Notes: generated by a model from the letters alone, not told the origin. A DNA stretch of 42,243 bases from an uncultured Flavobacteriales bacterium (GCA_905479995.1 CAJQON010000001.1:1-42243), one strand, 5' to 3'; shown: positions 1 through 9,362, numbered from the stretch's first letter. Made by a program: numbers and translations.

Positions 1-1
1 T

Positions 2-1009
2 CCCAACAGAAAACCAACGTCATTAGGTGTTGCAGGACAAATAACTCCATGGAATTTTCCGTTATTAATGGCTGCTTGGAAAATTGCTCCAGCTTTAGCC
101 ACTGGAAATACAGTGGTGCTAAAACCTGCTGAAACAACGCCTTTAACTGCACTTAAATTAGCAGAAATTATTCAAGAAGCAGGATTACCAGATGGTGTAG
201 TTAATATTATTACTGGTGCTGGCGAAACTGGTGCTGCCATTGTAAACCACAATGATGTTGACAAAATTGCTTTTACAGGTTCTACAAACGTTGGAAAAAT
301 AATTCAAGATTCTATTGCTGGAACACCTAAAAAAGCAACACTAGAATTGGGTGGTAAAGCTGCCAATATAATTTTTGAAGATGCTCCTTTAGATCAGGCT
401 GTTGAAGGAATAATTAATGGCATTTATTTTAATCAAGGACATGTGTGTTGTGCTGGTTCAAGGTTGTTTGTGCAAGAATCTGTTTATGATATTGTATTAC
501 GAAAACTCAAAGACAGAATGGAAAACCTTGTGTTAGGAAATCCTTTGGACAAGAACACAGACATTGGAGCAATTAACTCTAAAGAGCAGCTTAAAGTTAT
601 TAATAACTACCTTAAAATTGGACAAGAAGAAGGGGCAGAAATGTATCAACCCAACTGCAAAGTTCCGAGTAAAGGGTATTGGTGTAAACCAACGTTATTT
701 ACCAATGTATCGCAATCAAATAGAATTGTTCAAGAAGAAATTTTTGGTCCTGTTTTGGCTATACAAACCTTTAGAACAGTGGCTGAAGTAATAGAAAAAG
801 CCAACAATACTCCTTATGGATTATCTGCTGGAGTCTGGACAGACAAAGGTTCCAAACTCTTTAATGTTTCTGCTCAATTAAAAGCGGGTGTAATTTGGGG
901 AAACACATTTAATAAGTTTGACCCTAGCTCGCCTTTTGGAGGATATAAAGAAAGTGGATTTGGTAGAGAGGGTGGTTTACACGGTTTAAAACCCTATTTA
1001 AAATTTTAA
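2..1009 (+). CDS. NAD(P)-dependent aldehyde dehydrogenase, 5' end outside window
   Basis: C-terminal two thirds of a class I/II-type aldehyde dehydrogenase, which oxidises an aldehyde to the acid with NAD(P)+. The reading frame is open from base 2, so the start lies upstream; the ATG at 68 is internal. The visible part begins close to the conserved block GQITPWNFPLLMA of the cofactor domain. It contains the general-base glutamate in LELGGK (about residue 115 of the visible part) and the catalytic cysteine in FNQGHVCCAGSR (about residue 149), and it ends with the usual PFGGYKESGFGRE segment, so the enzyme looks active. It is followed after 4 nt by a second ALDH-like gene. Such ALDH pairs often sit beside deoC in other bacteria, which would suggest a deoxyribose or acetaldehyde role, but deoC is not in this window. 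The substrate is unknown. Confidence 0.93.
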   Translation, partial: PNRKPTSLGVAGQITPWNFPLLMAAWKIAPALATGNTVVLKPAETTPLTALKLAEIIQEAGLPDGVVNIITGAGETGAAIVNHNDVDKIAFTGSTNVGKIIQDSIAGTPKKATLELGGKAANIIFEDAPLDQAVEGIINGIYFNQGHVCCAGSRLFVQESVYDIVLRKLKDRMENLVLGNPLDKNTDIGAINSKEQLKVINNYLKIGQEEGAEMYQPNCKVPSKGYWCKPTLFTNVSQSNRIVQEEIFGPVLAIQTFRTVAEVIEKANNTPYGLSAGVWTDKGSKLFNVSAQLKAGVIWGNTFNKFDPSSPFGGYKESGFGREGGLHGLKPYLKF

Positions 1010-1013
1010 AGTT

Positions 1014-1895
1014 ATGGCTAGAATTGAAGTTTTAAAAACATACAAAATTTACATTGGTGGTAAATTCCCTAGAACAGAATCTGGACGATTTTACTCACCA
1101 AAAGTAAATGGAAAAGCGCTAGGAAATATTTGTTTATCCTCCAGAAAAGATGTTAAAAATGCTGTTGTAGCAGCGAGAAGTGCTTTTGAGGAATGGTCGG
1201 GAGCAACAGCCTATAACAGAAGCCAAATACTTTATAGAATTGCTGAAATGCTCGAAGGAAGAAAAGCGCAATTTGTTGGTGAGCTTATTGAACAAGGATC
1301 TACTAAAGGAACAGCAATTAAAGAGGTAGAAACAGCAATAGATCGAACGATTTATTATGCAGGTTGGTGCGACAAATTCACTCAACTATTTAGTTCTGTT
1401 AATCCAATAGCTACTTCTCACTTTAACTTTTCTGCTCCAGAACCAACTGGTGTTGTTGCCATTATGGCTCCAGAAAAGTATAGCTTACTTGGTTTGGTTT
1501 CTGCTATAATGCCTGTAATTGCTTCAGGAAATACATGTGTAACATTGGCTTCAGAAAACTTACCGCTTTGTTCAATTACATTTGCTGAAGTCTTAAATTC
1601 ATCGGATGTTCCGAGTGGTGTTGTAAATATTTTGACCGGAAAAAAAGATGAATTATTGGAACACATGAGTACTCATATGGATGTGAATGCACTCCTCTAT
1701 TGTGGTGCTGATAAAAAAGAAATCTTATCCATCGAAAAATATGCAGTCACTAATTTGAAACGAATCCGTGTAATAGATTTTTCCAAAATTTATGCTGTAT
1801 CACACGAAACACCATATTATATTGAAGAATTTATTGAAATTAAAACCACCTGGCATCCTATAGAAAAAATGAGTGCCGCAGGAAATGGTTATTAA
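1014..1895 (+). CDS. Truncated ALDH-like protein without the catalytic domain
   Basis: A 293-residue protein matching only the N-terminal cofactor-binding half of an aldehyde dehydrogenase. It has the ALDH start IYIGGKFPRTESG, the helix block around residues 40-110, and the region GVVAIMAPEKYSLLGLVSAI (about 146-165) equivalent to GVxGxIxPWNFP of active enzymes. The rest of an ALDH, including LELGGK and the GQxCC cysteine, is absent. The ORF ends cleanly with no trace of a broken catalytic domain behind it, so this looks like a stable pseudoenzyme rather than a fresh truncation. It lies 4 nt after the active ALDH and is probably co-translated. A plausible role is as a non-catalytic partner subunit of that enzyme; this is inference. 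Confidence 0.8.
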   Translation: MARIEVLKTYKIYIGGKFPRTESGRFYSPKVNGKALGNICLSSRKDVKNAVVAARSAFEEWSGATAYNRSQILYRIAEMLEGRKAQFVGELIEQGSTKGTAIKEVETAIDRTIYYAGWCDKFTQLFSSVNPIATSHFNFSAPEPTGVVAIMAPEKYSLLGLVSAIMPVIASGNTCVTLASENLPLCSITFAEVLNSSDVPSGVVNILTGKKDELLEHMSTHMDVNALLYCGADKKEILSIEKYAVTNLKRIRVIDFSKIYAVSHETPYYIEEFIEIKTTWHPIEKMSAAGNGY

Positions 1896-1955
1896 CTCTT
1901 ATTCTTTTTAGTTAAGTGAATCGTAATGGTTAAGATTGTACTTTATAAGTAACGA

Positions 1956-2381
1956 ATGACTCAAGACTTTTTAATAAAAAGGCATTTAGCCAAAACCATG
2001 ACCTGGAGAATTGTTGGGTCGATAGATACCATGGTGATTGGTTGGATTATCTCAGGGAACCCACTTATTGGTTTATCCATTGGAGGAACGGAAGTAATTA
2101 CCAAAATGATTTTTTACTTTTTGCACGAAAGAGCTTGGGCCAAATATGGGTACAAAAAAAATACTTCTGTAAAAAGACACTTAGCTAAAACCATTTCTTG
2201 GAGAATAATAGGAACAATAGACACCACTTTATTAGCTTGGATAATTACTGGAGACCCTTTAGTCGGACTAAAAATAGGAGGAGTAGAAGTAGTAACAAAA
2301 ATGGTATTGTATTATTTACATGAACGAGTTTGGCACAAATACAACTTTGGTGTCGAAAATAAATTAGACAAAAATGAATAG
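1956..2381 (+). CDS. Tandem DUF2061 membrane protein
   Basis: 141 residues made of two copies of the DUF2061 domain (about residues 8-66 and 74-132). Each copy runs KRHLAKTxxWRIxGxIDT, then a hydrophobic helix with WIIxG(N/D)PLxGL, then GGxEVxTKMxxYxLHERxW. DUF2061 is a small membrane domain of unknown function; in several bacteria it neighbours sulfate-assimilation genes. Here the stop overlaps the start of cysQ by 8 nt, so the two are very likely translationally coupled, which supports a link to sulfate or PAP metabolism. The start at 1956 is the first ATG before the first copy of the domain. The fused duplication probably gives a pseudo-symmetric membrane protein. Confidence 0.88.
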   Translation: MTQDFLIKRHLAKTMTWRIVGSIDTMVIGWIISGNPLIGLSIGGTEVITKMIFYFLHERAWAKYGYKKNTSVKRHLAKTISWRIIGTIDTTLLAWIITGDPLVGLKIGGVEVVTKMVLYYLHERVWHKYNFGVENKLDKNE

Positions 2382-3168
2382 AGAAGATTGGTTAATTCAA
2401 ATAATAAATGCAGCGCTTAAAGGCGGAGAAGAAATTTTGGAAGTTTATAATTCTGATTTTGCGGTTGAAACAAAAGACGATAAATCTCCTTTAACCGAAG
2501 CTGATAAACGAGCTCATATTGCCATTATGAAGGAGCTTGAATCTACAGGTATTCCCGTGTTAAGCGAAGAAGGGAAAATGATGGAGTACAGCGAACGTAA
2601 AAATTGGAAGCAGTTTTGGATGGTAGATCCTTTAGATGGTACTAAAGAATTTGTGAAGCGTAACGGAGAGTTTACCGTTAACATTGCGTTAATTGAAGAC
2701 GGAAAAGCCACCATGGGTGTAATTTATGTTCCTGTAACCAAAGAACTTTACTTTGCTGATAAATTAGCCTATAAAATCACTGGTTTTGATGCTCCTATTC
2801 AGTCTGTTAATAGTCTTTTAAGCAATGCAGATCAATTGCCTTTAACTCAAAATAGAACCAACTATGTTGTAGTTGGAAGTCGATCGCACATGAGTGAAGA
2901 AACCGAAGCTTTTATTAATGAGCAGAAAGCAATTCACAACGAAGTAGATATCTTATCTAAAGGAAGTTCATTAAAACTTTGTATGGTTGCTGAAGGTGCT
3001 GCCGATGCTTATCCACGTTTTGCTCCTACAATGGAGTGGGATACTGCAGCTGGACAAGCAATTGCAAATGCTTCTGGAGCTCGCGTAATTAATTGGGACA
3101 CCAAAGAATTAATGCAATACAATAAAGAGAATTTATTGAATAGTTGGTTTTTGGTAGATAGAGTTTAG
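2374..3168 (+). CDS. cysQ: 3'(2'),5'-bisphosphate nucleotidase
   Basis: Inositol-monophosphatase-fold phosphatase that hydrolyses 3'-phosphoadenosine 5'-phosphate (PAP) to AMP, removing the inhibitory by-product of sulfate assimilation. Of its 264 residues the metal-binding motifs are all present: SEEGK (glutamates 65-66), DPLDGTKEF (Asp85, Asp88), and EWDTAAGQAI near the C terminus (about 221-230). DGTKEF and the following NGEFTVNIALIE are typical of CysQ rather than SuhB. The ATG at 2374 overlaps the end of the DUF2061 gene by 8 nt. The gene ends 8 nt before the convergent thioesterase gene. Confidence 0.94.
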   Translation: MNREDWLIQIINAALKGGEEILEVYNSDFAVETKDDKSPLTEADKRAHIAIMKELESTGIPVLSEEGKMMEYSERKNWKQFWMVDPLDGTKEFVKRNGEFTVNIALIEDGKATMGVIYVPVTKELYFADKLAYKITGFDAPIQSVNSLLSNADQLPLTQNRTNYVVVGSRSHMSEETEAFINEQKAIHNEVDILSKGSSLKLCMVAEGAADAYPRFAPTMEWDTAAGQAIANASGARVINWDTKELMQYNKENLLNSWFLVDRV

Positions 3169-3176
3169 AGTTGTTC

Positions 3177-3686
3177 TTAAGCAAAAAGTGCCTTTAATTC
3201 TGTTGCTTCTTCAGGTTTCATTTTCCCTGCAAGAATTAAGCTTAATTGTCTTCTTCTTAATGCTCCATCGTATCGGCTTTTTTCCTCATCAGTTTCAGGA
3301 ATTAACTCTGGAGCAGCTATTGGACTGCCCATTTGATCAACAGCAACGAAAGTGTAAATAGCGTCATTACATTTTGTTTTCGCTCCAGTTCTATGGTCTT
3401 CTACAAACACTTCAATAATAACTTCCATTGAAGAATTAAAACACCTCGAAACTTTGGCTTCCAACGTAATGATATCTCCTAACTTTATTGGGTGAGAAAA
3501 AGAAACGTTGTTAACTGATGCCGTAACCACTATTCTATTGGAACATCGATGAGCCGATATAGCTGCACATATATCCAGCCAGTGTAAGAGTCTTCCTCCC
3601 ATTAAATTCCCTAAAGTATTGGTATCATTGGGCAATACTAACTCTGTCATTATTGCTTTTGTAGATGCTGCTGTTTTCGTTTTCAT
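3177..3686 (-). CDS. Acyl-CoA thioesterase, hotdog fold (YciA/BFIT type)
   Basis: A single-domain hotdog thioesterase of 169 residues that hydrolyses acyl-CoA to free fatty acid and CoA. The active-site segment DTNTLGNLMGGRLLHWLD (about residues 21-38) carries the Asn and Asp typical of the YciA/ACOT family. It is followed by VNNVSFSHPIKLGDIITLEAKV, the conserved strand pair of these enzymes. The start is the ATG at 3686. It lies downstream of the M28 peptidase gene on the same strand with a 13-nt gap, so the two may share a transcript. Chain-length preference cannot be read from sequence. Confidence 0.88.
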   Translation of the reverse strand: MKTKTAASTKAIMTELVLPNDTNTLGNLMGGRLLHWLDICAAISAHRCSNRIVVTASVNNVSFSHPIKLGDIITLEAKVSRCFNSSMEVIIEVFVEDHRTGAKTKCNDAIYTFVAVDQMGSPIAAPELIPETDEEKSRYDGALRRRQLSLILAGKMKPEEATELKALFA

Positions 3687-3699
3687 ACCACAAAAATAA

Positions 3700-4962
3700 T
3701 TACAATTCGTCTATAAAATCACGTAACAAACGAAAACAATCTTCAAACTTTGTTAACGGTAATGTTTCAGCCCTATCATCAACATCATGGTAGGCTTTTA
3801 TTCCTCCTAAGGTGTAGATAAAAAATGCAGGAATTCCTTTTTCCGTAAACCAATAATGATCACTATTTGCAGCTTTGCTTCTTTTTTTAATTTGTGGAAG
3901 ATAACCTTCTGTTTCATTTATCTTTTGTAACAATTCAAATTGTTCAGGTAAAATAGCTCCATTTACTATTGTAGCTCCTTCATCACCTGTTCCCATAATA
4001 TCCATATTAAGTACAAAATTGATGTTCTCTAACGGAAATAGTGGATGTTCTATAAAGTGCTTCGATCCCAATATTCCAACCTCTTCGGCACCAAAGAGCA
4101 TAAAAACAATGGTTTTATTGGGCACCTCTTTATGGGTGTAATGATAGGCTAAGTTAAGCAGCATAGCCGTTCCGCTGGCATTGTCGTTTGCTCCAGGAAA
4201 ATATACTTCTTTTCCCATAGTGCCCAAATGATCGTAATGAGCAGAAACAATAATGATGGAGTCAGGGTGTTTTTCCCCTTTTACCATCCCAATAATATTT
4301 TGAGAATTTTGTTTTTGAATAAACCGGTGGTCTATTTCTACGTTAATTTTTCTGTTTTTTCTAGTTATTTTATCCGCTTTAATTCGAAGTATTCCATAAT
4401 CGTTATATGACTGAGAAAGGTGTTGAGTAAGTTTAGTTCGCTCTAAAAATATAATTCCTGCTGCGCCATAAATATTTAGCTTCAAAGCCTTAACAGAGTA
4501 ATTATCTTCAGCTATTCCAGCGGCATCAATTACAATAAATTTATTTGCAAAAAACTGTCTATCTACTAACTTTTTCAATTCCTTTTTGGTTGGAATGTTT
4601 TCTTTATAATACCATAATAAATCGAAAGTACCACCCACTGAACCAGATCCAGCTTCTACTATATAATCTTGCCCAGGAACCAATAATTGTCCATCAATTT
4701 CTACTTTTAATTTTCCCGGAAAAGTGTTAATAGAATAATAAAAGGGTTGAAAAAAATCATTTTCTATAGGTTTTAATCCTATCCGGAGGTATTCATTCTT
4801 TAAAAACTCTGCGGCTTTTTTTTCACCATCATTTACAGCTCCTCTCCCACTAAAATAAGCAGAACTAAGAGTGTCAACAATACTTTTGGTATATCCTATG
4901 TTTTGTGAAACTCCTGAAAAAACAGACAGGGTTAAAATGCAAATTGTTAAAAGCCGAAACAT
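3700..4962 (-). CDS. Secreted M28 family zinc metallopeptidase
   Basis: A 420-residue exported aminopeptidase-like protein. An N-terminal signal peptide (about residues 1-19, ending FSGVSQ) points to the periplasm or beyond. The middle, about residues 90-220, looks like the PA-type insertion common in this family. The di-zinc site is complete: SAHYDHLG (His, Asp), GANDNASG (bridging Asp), GAEEVG (catalytic and binding Glu), NMDIMG (Asp) and NSDHYWF (His). The protein stops soon after the catalytic domain and has no T9SS tail. The upstream gene (4965-5618) is on the same strand with a 2-nt gap, so they are probably co-transcribed. The peptide substrate is unknown. Confidence 0.92.
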   Translation of the reverse strand: MFRLLTICILTLSVFSGVSQNIGYTKSIVDTLSSAYFSGRGAVNDGEKKAAEFLKNEYLRIGLKPIENDFFQPFYYSINTFPGKLKVEIDGQLLVPGQDYIVEAGSGSVGGTFDLLWYYKENIPTKKELKKLVDRQFFANKFIVIDAAGIAEDNYSVKALKLNIYGAAGIIFLERTKLTQHLSQSYNDYGILRIKADKITRKNRKINVEIDHRFIQKQNSQNIIGMVKGEKHPDSIIIVSAHYDHLGTMGKEVYFPGANDNASGTAMLLNLAYHYTHKEVPNKTIVFMLFGAEEVGILGSKHFIEHPLFPLENINFVLNMDIMGTGDEGATIVNGAILPEQFELLQKINETEGYLPQIKKRSKAANSDHYWFTEKGIPAFFIYTLGGIKAYHDVDDRAETLPLTKFEDCFRLLRDFIDEL

Positions 4963-4964
4963 TT

Positions 4965-5618
4965 TTATAAAAATCTTCTTTCTACCAAATCAGAAAAAGA
5001 CAATACATGCTCACTCTCAACATCCCAGTCATTTTGAGCTCCGAATTCTATTAATATGCTTTTAGCAGCTTCAAAATCTGAACATGATTCTATTTTTTTT
5101 ACCACATCATTAAAAAGCCCCATGTCTTTGTTAAATAATTCATTGGCAAATAAATACCTGTCATTTAAAGAAAATGCATCTACCAAATTTGCTATCGGCA
5201 TTTGCTCTATATTTATTGTTGGTTTACTTTCCTTTTCTTGCTCCAATTCTGCAATAGGTTCTTCCACCTCAGCTACAACAGCTTCTTCTGTTTCAGCTGG
5301 TGTTTCTTTAATTTCTTCAGGTATTACTTCTTCCAAAACAACCTCATCAACTTGTTCGGGAACAACAGCTGGTTTTTCAGGAATTAATACCTCTTCTTTA
5401 ACCTCGCGAGCCAAAACCCTTTGTTGCCTGTTTTCCTTTTCTTCTTCATTGGTTAAATGCTTCAAAAGAATCAAGGTTTCTTGCATTTTGTTTATTTTAG
5501 ATAGCACATAACTAATTTCTAAAGGAGGCATTTTACGGCTTCTTTCATATCCACTAGAATGTTCAACAACATTTTCTAATAAATCATTTAACTCTTTGCG
5601 CAGTTGTTCTATTTCCAT
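4965..5618 (-). CDS. Conserved hypothetical acidic protein of Bacteroidota
   Basis: 217 residues with three parts. Residues 1-75 are helical and charged, probably coiled coil (MEIEQLRKELNDLLENVVEH and onward). Residues 78-140 are a low-complexity linker rich in Glu, Val and Pro. The compact C-terminal domain contains SLNDRYLFANELFNKDMGLF and ends in LVERRFL. That C-terminal pattern (xxNDRYLFxxELFNxD) recurs in uncharacterised Bacteroidota proteins. There is no signal peptide or membrane helix, so it is cytoplasmic. It is divergent from tdk with an 88-nt gap and is followed after 2 nt by the M28 peptidase gene. I assign no function. Confidence 0.75.
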   Translation of the reverse strand: MEIEQLRKELNDLLENVVEHSSGYERSRKMPPLEISYVLSKINKMQETLILLKHLTNEEEKENRQQRVLAREVKEEVLIPEKPAVVPEQVDEVVLEEVIPEEIKETPAETEEAVVAEVEEPIAELEQEKESKPTINIEQMPIANLVDAFSLNDRYLFANELFNKDMGLFNDVVKKIESCSDFEAAKSILIEFGAQNDWDVESEHVLSFSDLVERRFL

Positions 5619-5706
5619 AATTTAGATGGCTGTAAGGATAGTAATATATATTCTACATAAAACTAATCAAATTTTTGGATAGGTTAATAAGATCGTTTCG
5701 TAAAAT

Positions 5707-6294
5707 ATGTTTTTAGAAAACACCATAAATGCTACTCAAAAAAAAGGCTGGATCGAAGTCATTAGCGGTTCTATGTTTTCTGGTAAAACCGAAGAGTTAA
5801 TAAGACGTATGAAACGGGCTCAATTTGCCAAACAAAATGTAGAAATTTTTAAACCTCAAGTTGATACCCGATACGATGAAGAAATGGTGGTGTCTCATGA
5901 TGACAATCAAATTCATTCAACACCAGTTCCTTCTTCTTCCAACATTCTTATTTTGGCCAACAATGTTGACGTTGTTGGAATAGATGAAGCACAGTTTTTT
6001 GATGATGGCTTAGTTGCCGTTTGCAATCAACTCGCAAATAGTGGTGTTCGCGTAATTGTTGCTGGATTAGATATGGATTTTAAAGGCATTCCTTTTGGTC
6101 CAATGCCAGGGGTTATGGCTTGTGCTGAATATGTTACAAAGGTGCACGCCATTTGCATGAAATGTGGTGAATTGGCTAACCATTCTCATAGAATGACTGA
6201 ACAAAAAGAACTCGTTTTATTGGGGGAACTAGATGAATACGAACCTTTGTGTAGAGCTTGCTTTAATCAATCAAAAAACAACTCCATTGATTAA
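5707..6294 (+). CDS. tdk: Thymidine kinase, class II
   Basis: Phosphorylates thymidine with ATP to give dTMP in the salvage pathway. Of its 195 residues the P-loop is [10 protein letters not shown] (about 21-30), the Walker B-type segment is [10 protein letters not shown], and the lasso domain carries the zinc cysteines CMKC and CRAC. The length matches TK1-type bacterial enzymes. The start at 5707 follows an 88-nt divergent spacer. The end overlaps or abuts alr, and tdk followed by alr is a common order in Flavobacteriia. Confidence 0.95.
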   Translation: MFLENTINATQKKGWIEVISGSMFSGKTEELIRRMKRAQFAKQNVEIFKPQVDTRYDEEMVVSHDDNQIHSTPVPSSSNILILANNVDVVGIDEAQFFDDGLVAVCNQLANSGVRVIVAGLDMDFKGIPFGPMPGVMACAEYVTKVHAICMKCGELANHSHRMTEQKELVLLGELDEYEPLCRACFNQSKNNSID

Positions 6295-7411
6295 AAAATT
6301 AGTTTACGATACCACCCTAGAAATTGACCTCAACAACTTAGTTGAGAATTACCGCTATTTTAAATCTTTAGTAAAACCTAGCACCAAAATGATGGTGATG
6401 GTAAAAGCATTTTCTTATGGTTTAGGAACATACGAAATTGCACAAGAGCTAGAAAAAGAGGGCGTAAATTATTTAGGTGTTGCCAACATAATGGAAGGCA
6501 TAGAAATTAGAAAGGCTGGAGTAAACACTCCCATTATGGTGATGAATCCTGAAGCCAAAAGTTTTGATTTGATGATTGAATATAACTTAACACCAGTTAT
6601 TTTCTCCATCAAAAACTTAACCCTATTTGCTAGTGAGGTGGAGAAAAATGGCTCGCAAAAGCCTTATCCAATTCACATAAAAATTGACACTGGTATGCAT
6701 CGATTAGGTGTTTCAGAACAAAATCTAGCGTTGTTTATTGAGCAATTAAAATCATTGGAAGAATTCTTAAAAGTAGAATCTGTCTTTTCACATTTGGCTA
6801 GTACAGATGAACCTGATCACGATTCGTTTACACATCAACAGGCAGCATTGTTTGAGCAATTATCTTCAAGGTTTCTAGAAGCATTTAGCTACAACATTGA
6901 TCGTCACCTGTTAAACACCAACGGTATTATTCGATTTAATCAATACAACTACAACATGGTTCGTTTGGGAATTGGATTATATGGTGTTTGTGCTGAAGAG
7001 GAAGCACAATCTAAACTAAAAACTGTAAGTAGCTTAAAAACAAAAATATCACACCTTCAAAATGTAGCTGAAAACGAACCAATTGGTTACAACAGGAAAG
7101 GAAAACTGGCTTATCCTTCAAAAATAGCAACAATTCCTATGGGTTATGCAGATGGTTTTAACCGTTTGCTCAGCAATGGAAAATGGGAAGTGTTAGTGAA
7201 CAACAAAAAAGCAGCTGTTGTTGGAAATATTTCTATGGATATGGCCATGATAGACGTTACTAATATTGCTTGTGAAGAAGGTGATGTTGTTACTGTTTTT
7301 GGGAAGCAAAATACCATTTCGGCAATGGCCAAAAAAATCAATACCATTCCTTATGAATTGTTTACCATTATTTCTCCACGGGTAAAACGCATTTTTTATA
7401 AAACTAATTAA
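6287..7411 (+). CDS. alr: Alanine racemase
   Basis: PLP-dependent interconversion of L- and D-alanine for peptidoglycan. The PLP lysine is in [12 protein letters not shown], which replaces the commoner VKADAYGHG. Further family blocks are [10 protein letters not shown], the catalytic tyrosine in PIGYNRKGK, and [14 protein letters not shown]. Homology begins at [13 protein letters not shown]. An ATG at 6233 would add 18 residues unlike alr and overlap tdk by 62 nt. The in-frame TTG at 6287 gives about 374 residues and an 8-nt overlap with tdk, so I prefer it, though the start is uncertain. In many Flavobacteriia alr is fused to a murF-like domain; here it is stand-alone. Confidence 0.93.
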   Translation: MIKKLVYDTTLEIDLNNLVENYRYFKSLVKPSTKMMVMVKAFSYGLGTYEIAQELEKEGVNYLGVANIMEGIEIRKAGVNTPIMVMNPEAKSFDLMIEYNLTPVIFSIKNLTLFASEVEKNGSQKPYPIHIKIDTGMHRLGVSEQNLALFIEQLKSLEEFLKVESVFSHLASTDEPDHDSFTHQQAALFEQLSSRFLEAFSYNIDRHLLNTNGIIRFNQYNYNMVRLGIGLYGVCAEEEAQSKLKTVSSLKTKISHLQNVAENEPIGYNRKGKLAYPSKIATIPMGYADGFNRLLSNGKWEVLVNNKKAAVVGNISMDMAMIDVTNIACEEGDVVTVFGKQNTISAMAKKINTIPYELFTIISPRVKRIFYKTN

Positions 7412-7443
7412 AGCGCTAATCTCTTTTTTTTGCTCAAATTTGT

Positions 7444-9249
7444 ATGATGCTACTACCTCATCAATTTTCTATTGCCGTGCTTCCGTTCGTGAACATGAGT
7501 TCTGATATAGAAAATGAATACTTTAGTGATGGGATGACCGAAGAAATAATAAATTCTTTAGCCAAAAATGAATCACTTAAAGTTACTTCTAGAACCTCCT
7601 CTTTTTCCTATAAGGGAGTTAAACTTAATTTATTAAAAATTGGAGCTGAGCTAAACGTTGCACTGTTATTAGAGGGTAGTGTTAGAAAACAAAAGGATAA
7701 TATTCGTGTTTCAGTCCATTTACATAATGCACAAGATGGGTCTTTATGTTGGTCAGAATCTTATGACTATGAACTAAGTAATATATTTAAATTACAAGAT
7801 AAAATTGCAACTAACGTTGCCGAAAAAATTAGAGAACATATCGGGCATTTTGATATTGACCCCACTAAAAATACATCGGATTTATCATTCGATTTTTATG
7901 ACATTTACTTAAAAAGCAAGTTCAACTTTAATAAATTTCATGCCGAGAACATTAACTTAGCAATTAGTCAAATTGAACAGGTAATTGATGCCCAACCCAG
8001 TTCGGCAAGATATTTTGCTGCTAAAGCGATCTACTATAGTTATTTAGGAATTTTCAATGCCACGTCAATGACTGAGGCTTTTGAAACGTCAAAGCTCGCA
8101 GCCGATAAAGCCATCTCTCTTGATCCAGAAGATCCAGAAGCACATCATGCCATTACAGTTATTGCCTATATTTTTGAAGACGACATTCTAAAAGCCCAAC
8201 ACCACAATGCGCTTGCTCTAAAATACAGGGCTAATTTTACAGAGGCCTTACTGGTTAATTCTATGATTGCGCTTTGTTCTGAAAATTATGATGACGCGCT
8301 TTATGGTATTAATAAGGCAATTGAAATAGATCCTTTTGCTCCAAACTTAAAGTACTTTTTAGCTGTTCTTCTTTTAAGGTTAAACAAATTTTCTGAGGCT
8401 TTAAAAGTGGTGAATGAGCATTTAAAAATTGCTCCAAAAAACACCAACTCTTATTGTATTAAAGGAGTTATTTTAACCCGATTGGGAGAATATGAGTTAG
8501 CACTTGAACATTTTAAAACAGTGCCGCTAGGCGACTCTAAAACTGTTGAGTATGGCCCTGCCATTGGTATCGTTTATGCCACCATGGGAAATTTAACTAA
8601 AGCCAAAGAATATTTGCAGCTGAATCTTGTTGACTACCAAAACTTATTCTTGGCTTATGAGGAAAACCATCAAGTCTTTATTAATATTTACTTAGGCAAT
8701 TTTGATGAAGCTTTTAAGTACATTGAAGCAGATATAAAAGCTAAAAAGAACTACCTTAAATTTTACAAAATTACTCCTGGATTTGAATTATTAAAAAGTG
8801 ATCCTCGTTATAAAATACTAGAGTCCGTTTATGTTACTAGAGGAAAAATTTCAAAAAAAAGCAACTCCAAAAAATATGTTAAATCTGGAATCAATAAAGA
8901 AAGACTAACTGCTATTGACTCTAAATTAATCTCCCTAATGCTTAAGAAAAAACCTTTTCTTGAACCACAAGTTAGTCTTCAATCCTTAGCTGATGCCATT
9001 TCAGAAAGTGCTAACCATGTTTCTCAAGTTATTAATGATCAACACAACATGAACTTTTTCGATTTTATTAATTCCTATCGGATCACAGAAATGATAGGAT
9101 TATTAAACATCCCAAAAAACAAAAATCTTACCTTATTGGCACTTGCTTTTGAATCAGGATTTAACTCGAAAACTACTTATAATGCAGCATTTAAAAAGCA
9201 ATTAGGAGTAACTCCTTCCAAGCATTTTAAATCTTTGGGTTTAGTTTAA
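7444..9249 (+). CDS. FlgO-like/TPR/AraC-type regulator without membrane segment
   Basis: A 601-residue multidomain regulator. Residues 6-135 match the domain found beside adenylate cyclase and TPR proteins (IAVLPFVNMSSDIENEYFSD, LLLEGSVRKQ). Residues about 150-460 are TPR-like helical repeats (for example SLDPEDPEAH, EIDPFAPNLK). Residues about 495-601 form an AraC-type double helix-turn-helix ending GVTPSKHFKSLG. There is no signal peptide or transmembrane helix, unlike many AraC regulators of Bacteroidota that bear a periplasmic sensor, so sensing is probably cytoplasmic via the TPRs. ATG codons occur at 7444 and 7447. It follows alr by 32 nt. The nearest target candidate is the secreted protein at 9793. 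Confidence 0.85.
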   Translation: MMLLPHQFSIAVLPFVNMSSDIENEYFSDGMTEEIINSLAKNESLKVTSRTSSFSYKGVKLNLLKIGAELNVALLLEGSVRKQKDNIRVSVHLHNAQDGSLCWSESYDYELSNIFKLQDKIATNVAEKIREHIGHFDIDPTKNTSDLSFDFYDIYLKSKFNFNKFHAENINLAISQIEQVIDAQPSSARYFAAKAIYYSYLGIFNATSMTEAFETSKLAADKAISLDPEDPEAHHAITVIAYIFEDDILKAQHHNALALKYRANFTEALLVNSMIALCSENYDDALYGINKAIEIDPFAPNLKYFLAVLLLRLNKFSEALKVVNEHLKIAPKNTNSYCIKGVILTRLGEYELALEHFKTVPLGDSKTVEYGPAIGIVYATMGNLTKAKEYLQLNLVDYQNLFLAYEENHQVFINIYLGNFDEAFKYIEADIKAKKNYLKFYKITPGFELLKSDPRYKILESVYVTRGKISKKSNSKKYVKSGINKERLTAIDSKLISLMLKKKPFLEPQVSLQSLADAISESANHVSQVINDQHNMNFFDFINSYRITEMIGLLNIPKNKNLTLLALAFESGFNSKTTYNAAFKKQLGVTPSKHFKSLGLV

Positions 9250-9362
9250 GTTCGAGCATACAGGTTCGGTCTTATTTTCTCAATTTTTATTTCCTTTAAA
9301 ACAATCCTCAGAAGCCAGGTTAGTTGAACTTCGCATTCATTATAGATTTTTAGTGTCAGTCA

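Noticed and set aside
5056-5511. 151-codon plus-strand ORF opposite the acidic hypothetical gene
   Set aside because: It is the mirror of a Glu/Val-rich low-complexity stretch, giving a Ser/Thr-rich frame with no domain; the minus-strand gene has a conserved C-terminal domain and tight operon spacing.
6233-6286. ATG at 6233 as start of alr
   Set aside because: It overlaps tdk by 62 nt and adds 18 residues unlike any alanine racemase; the TTG at 6287 fits better, though this remains uncertain.
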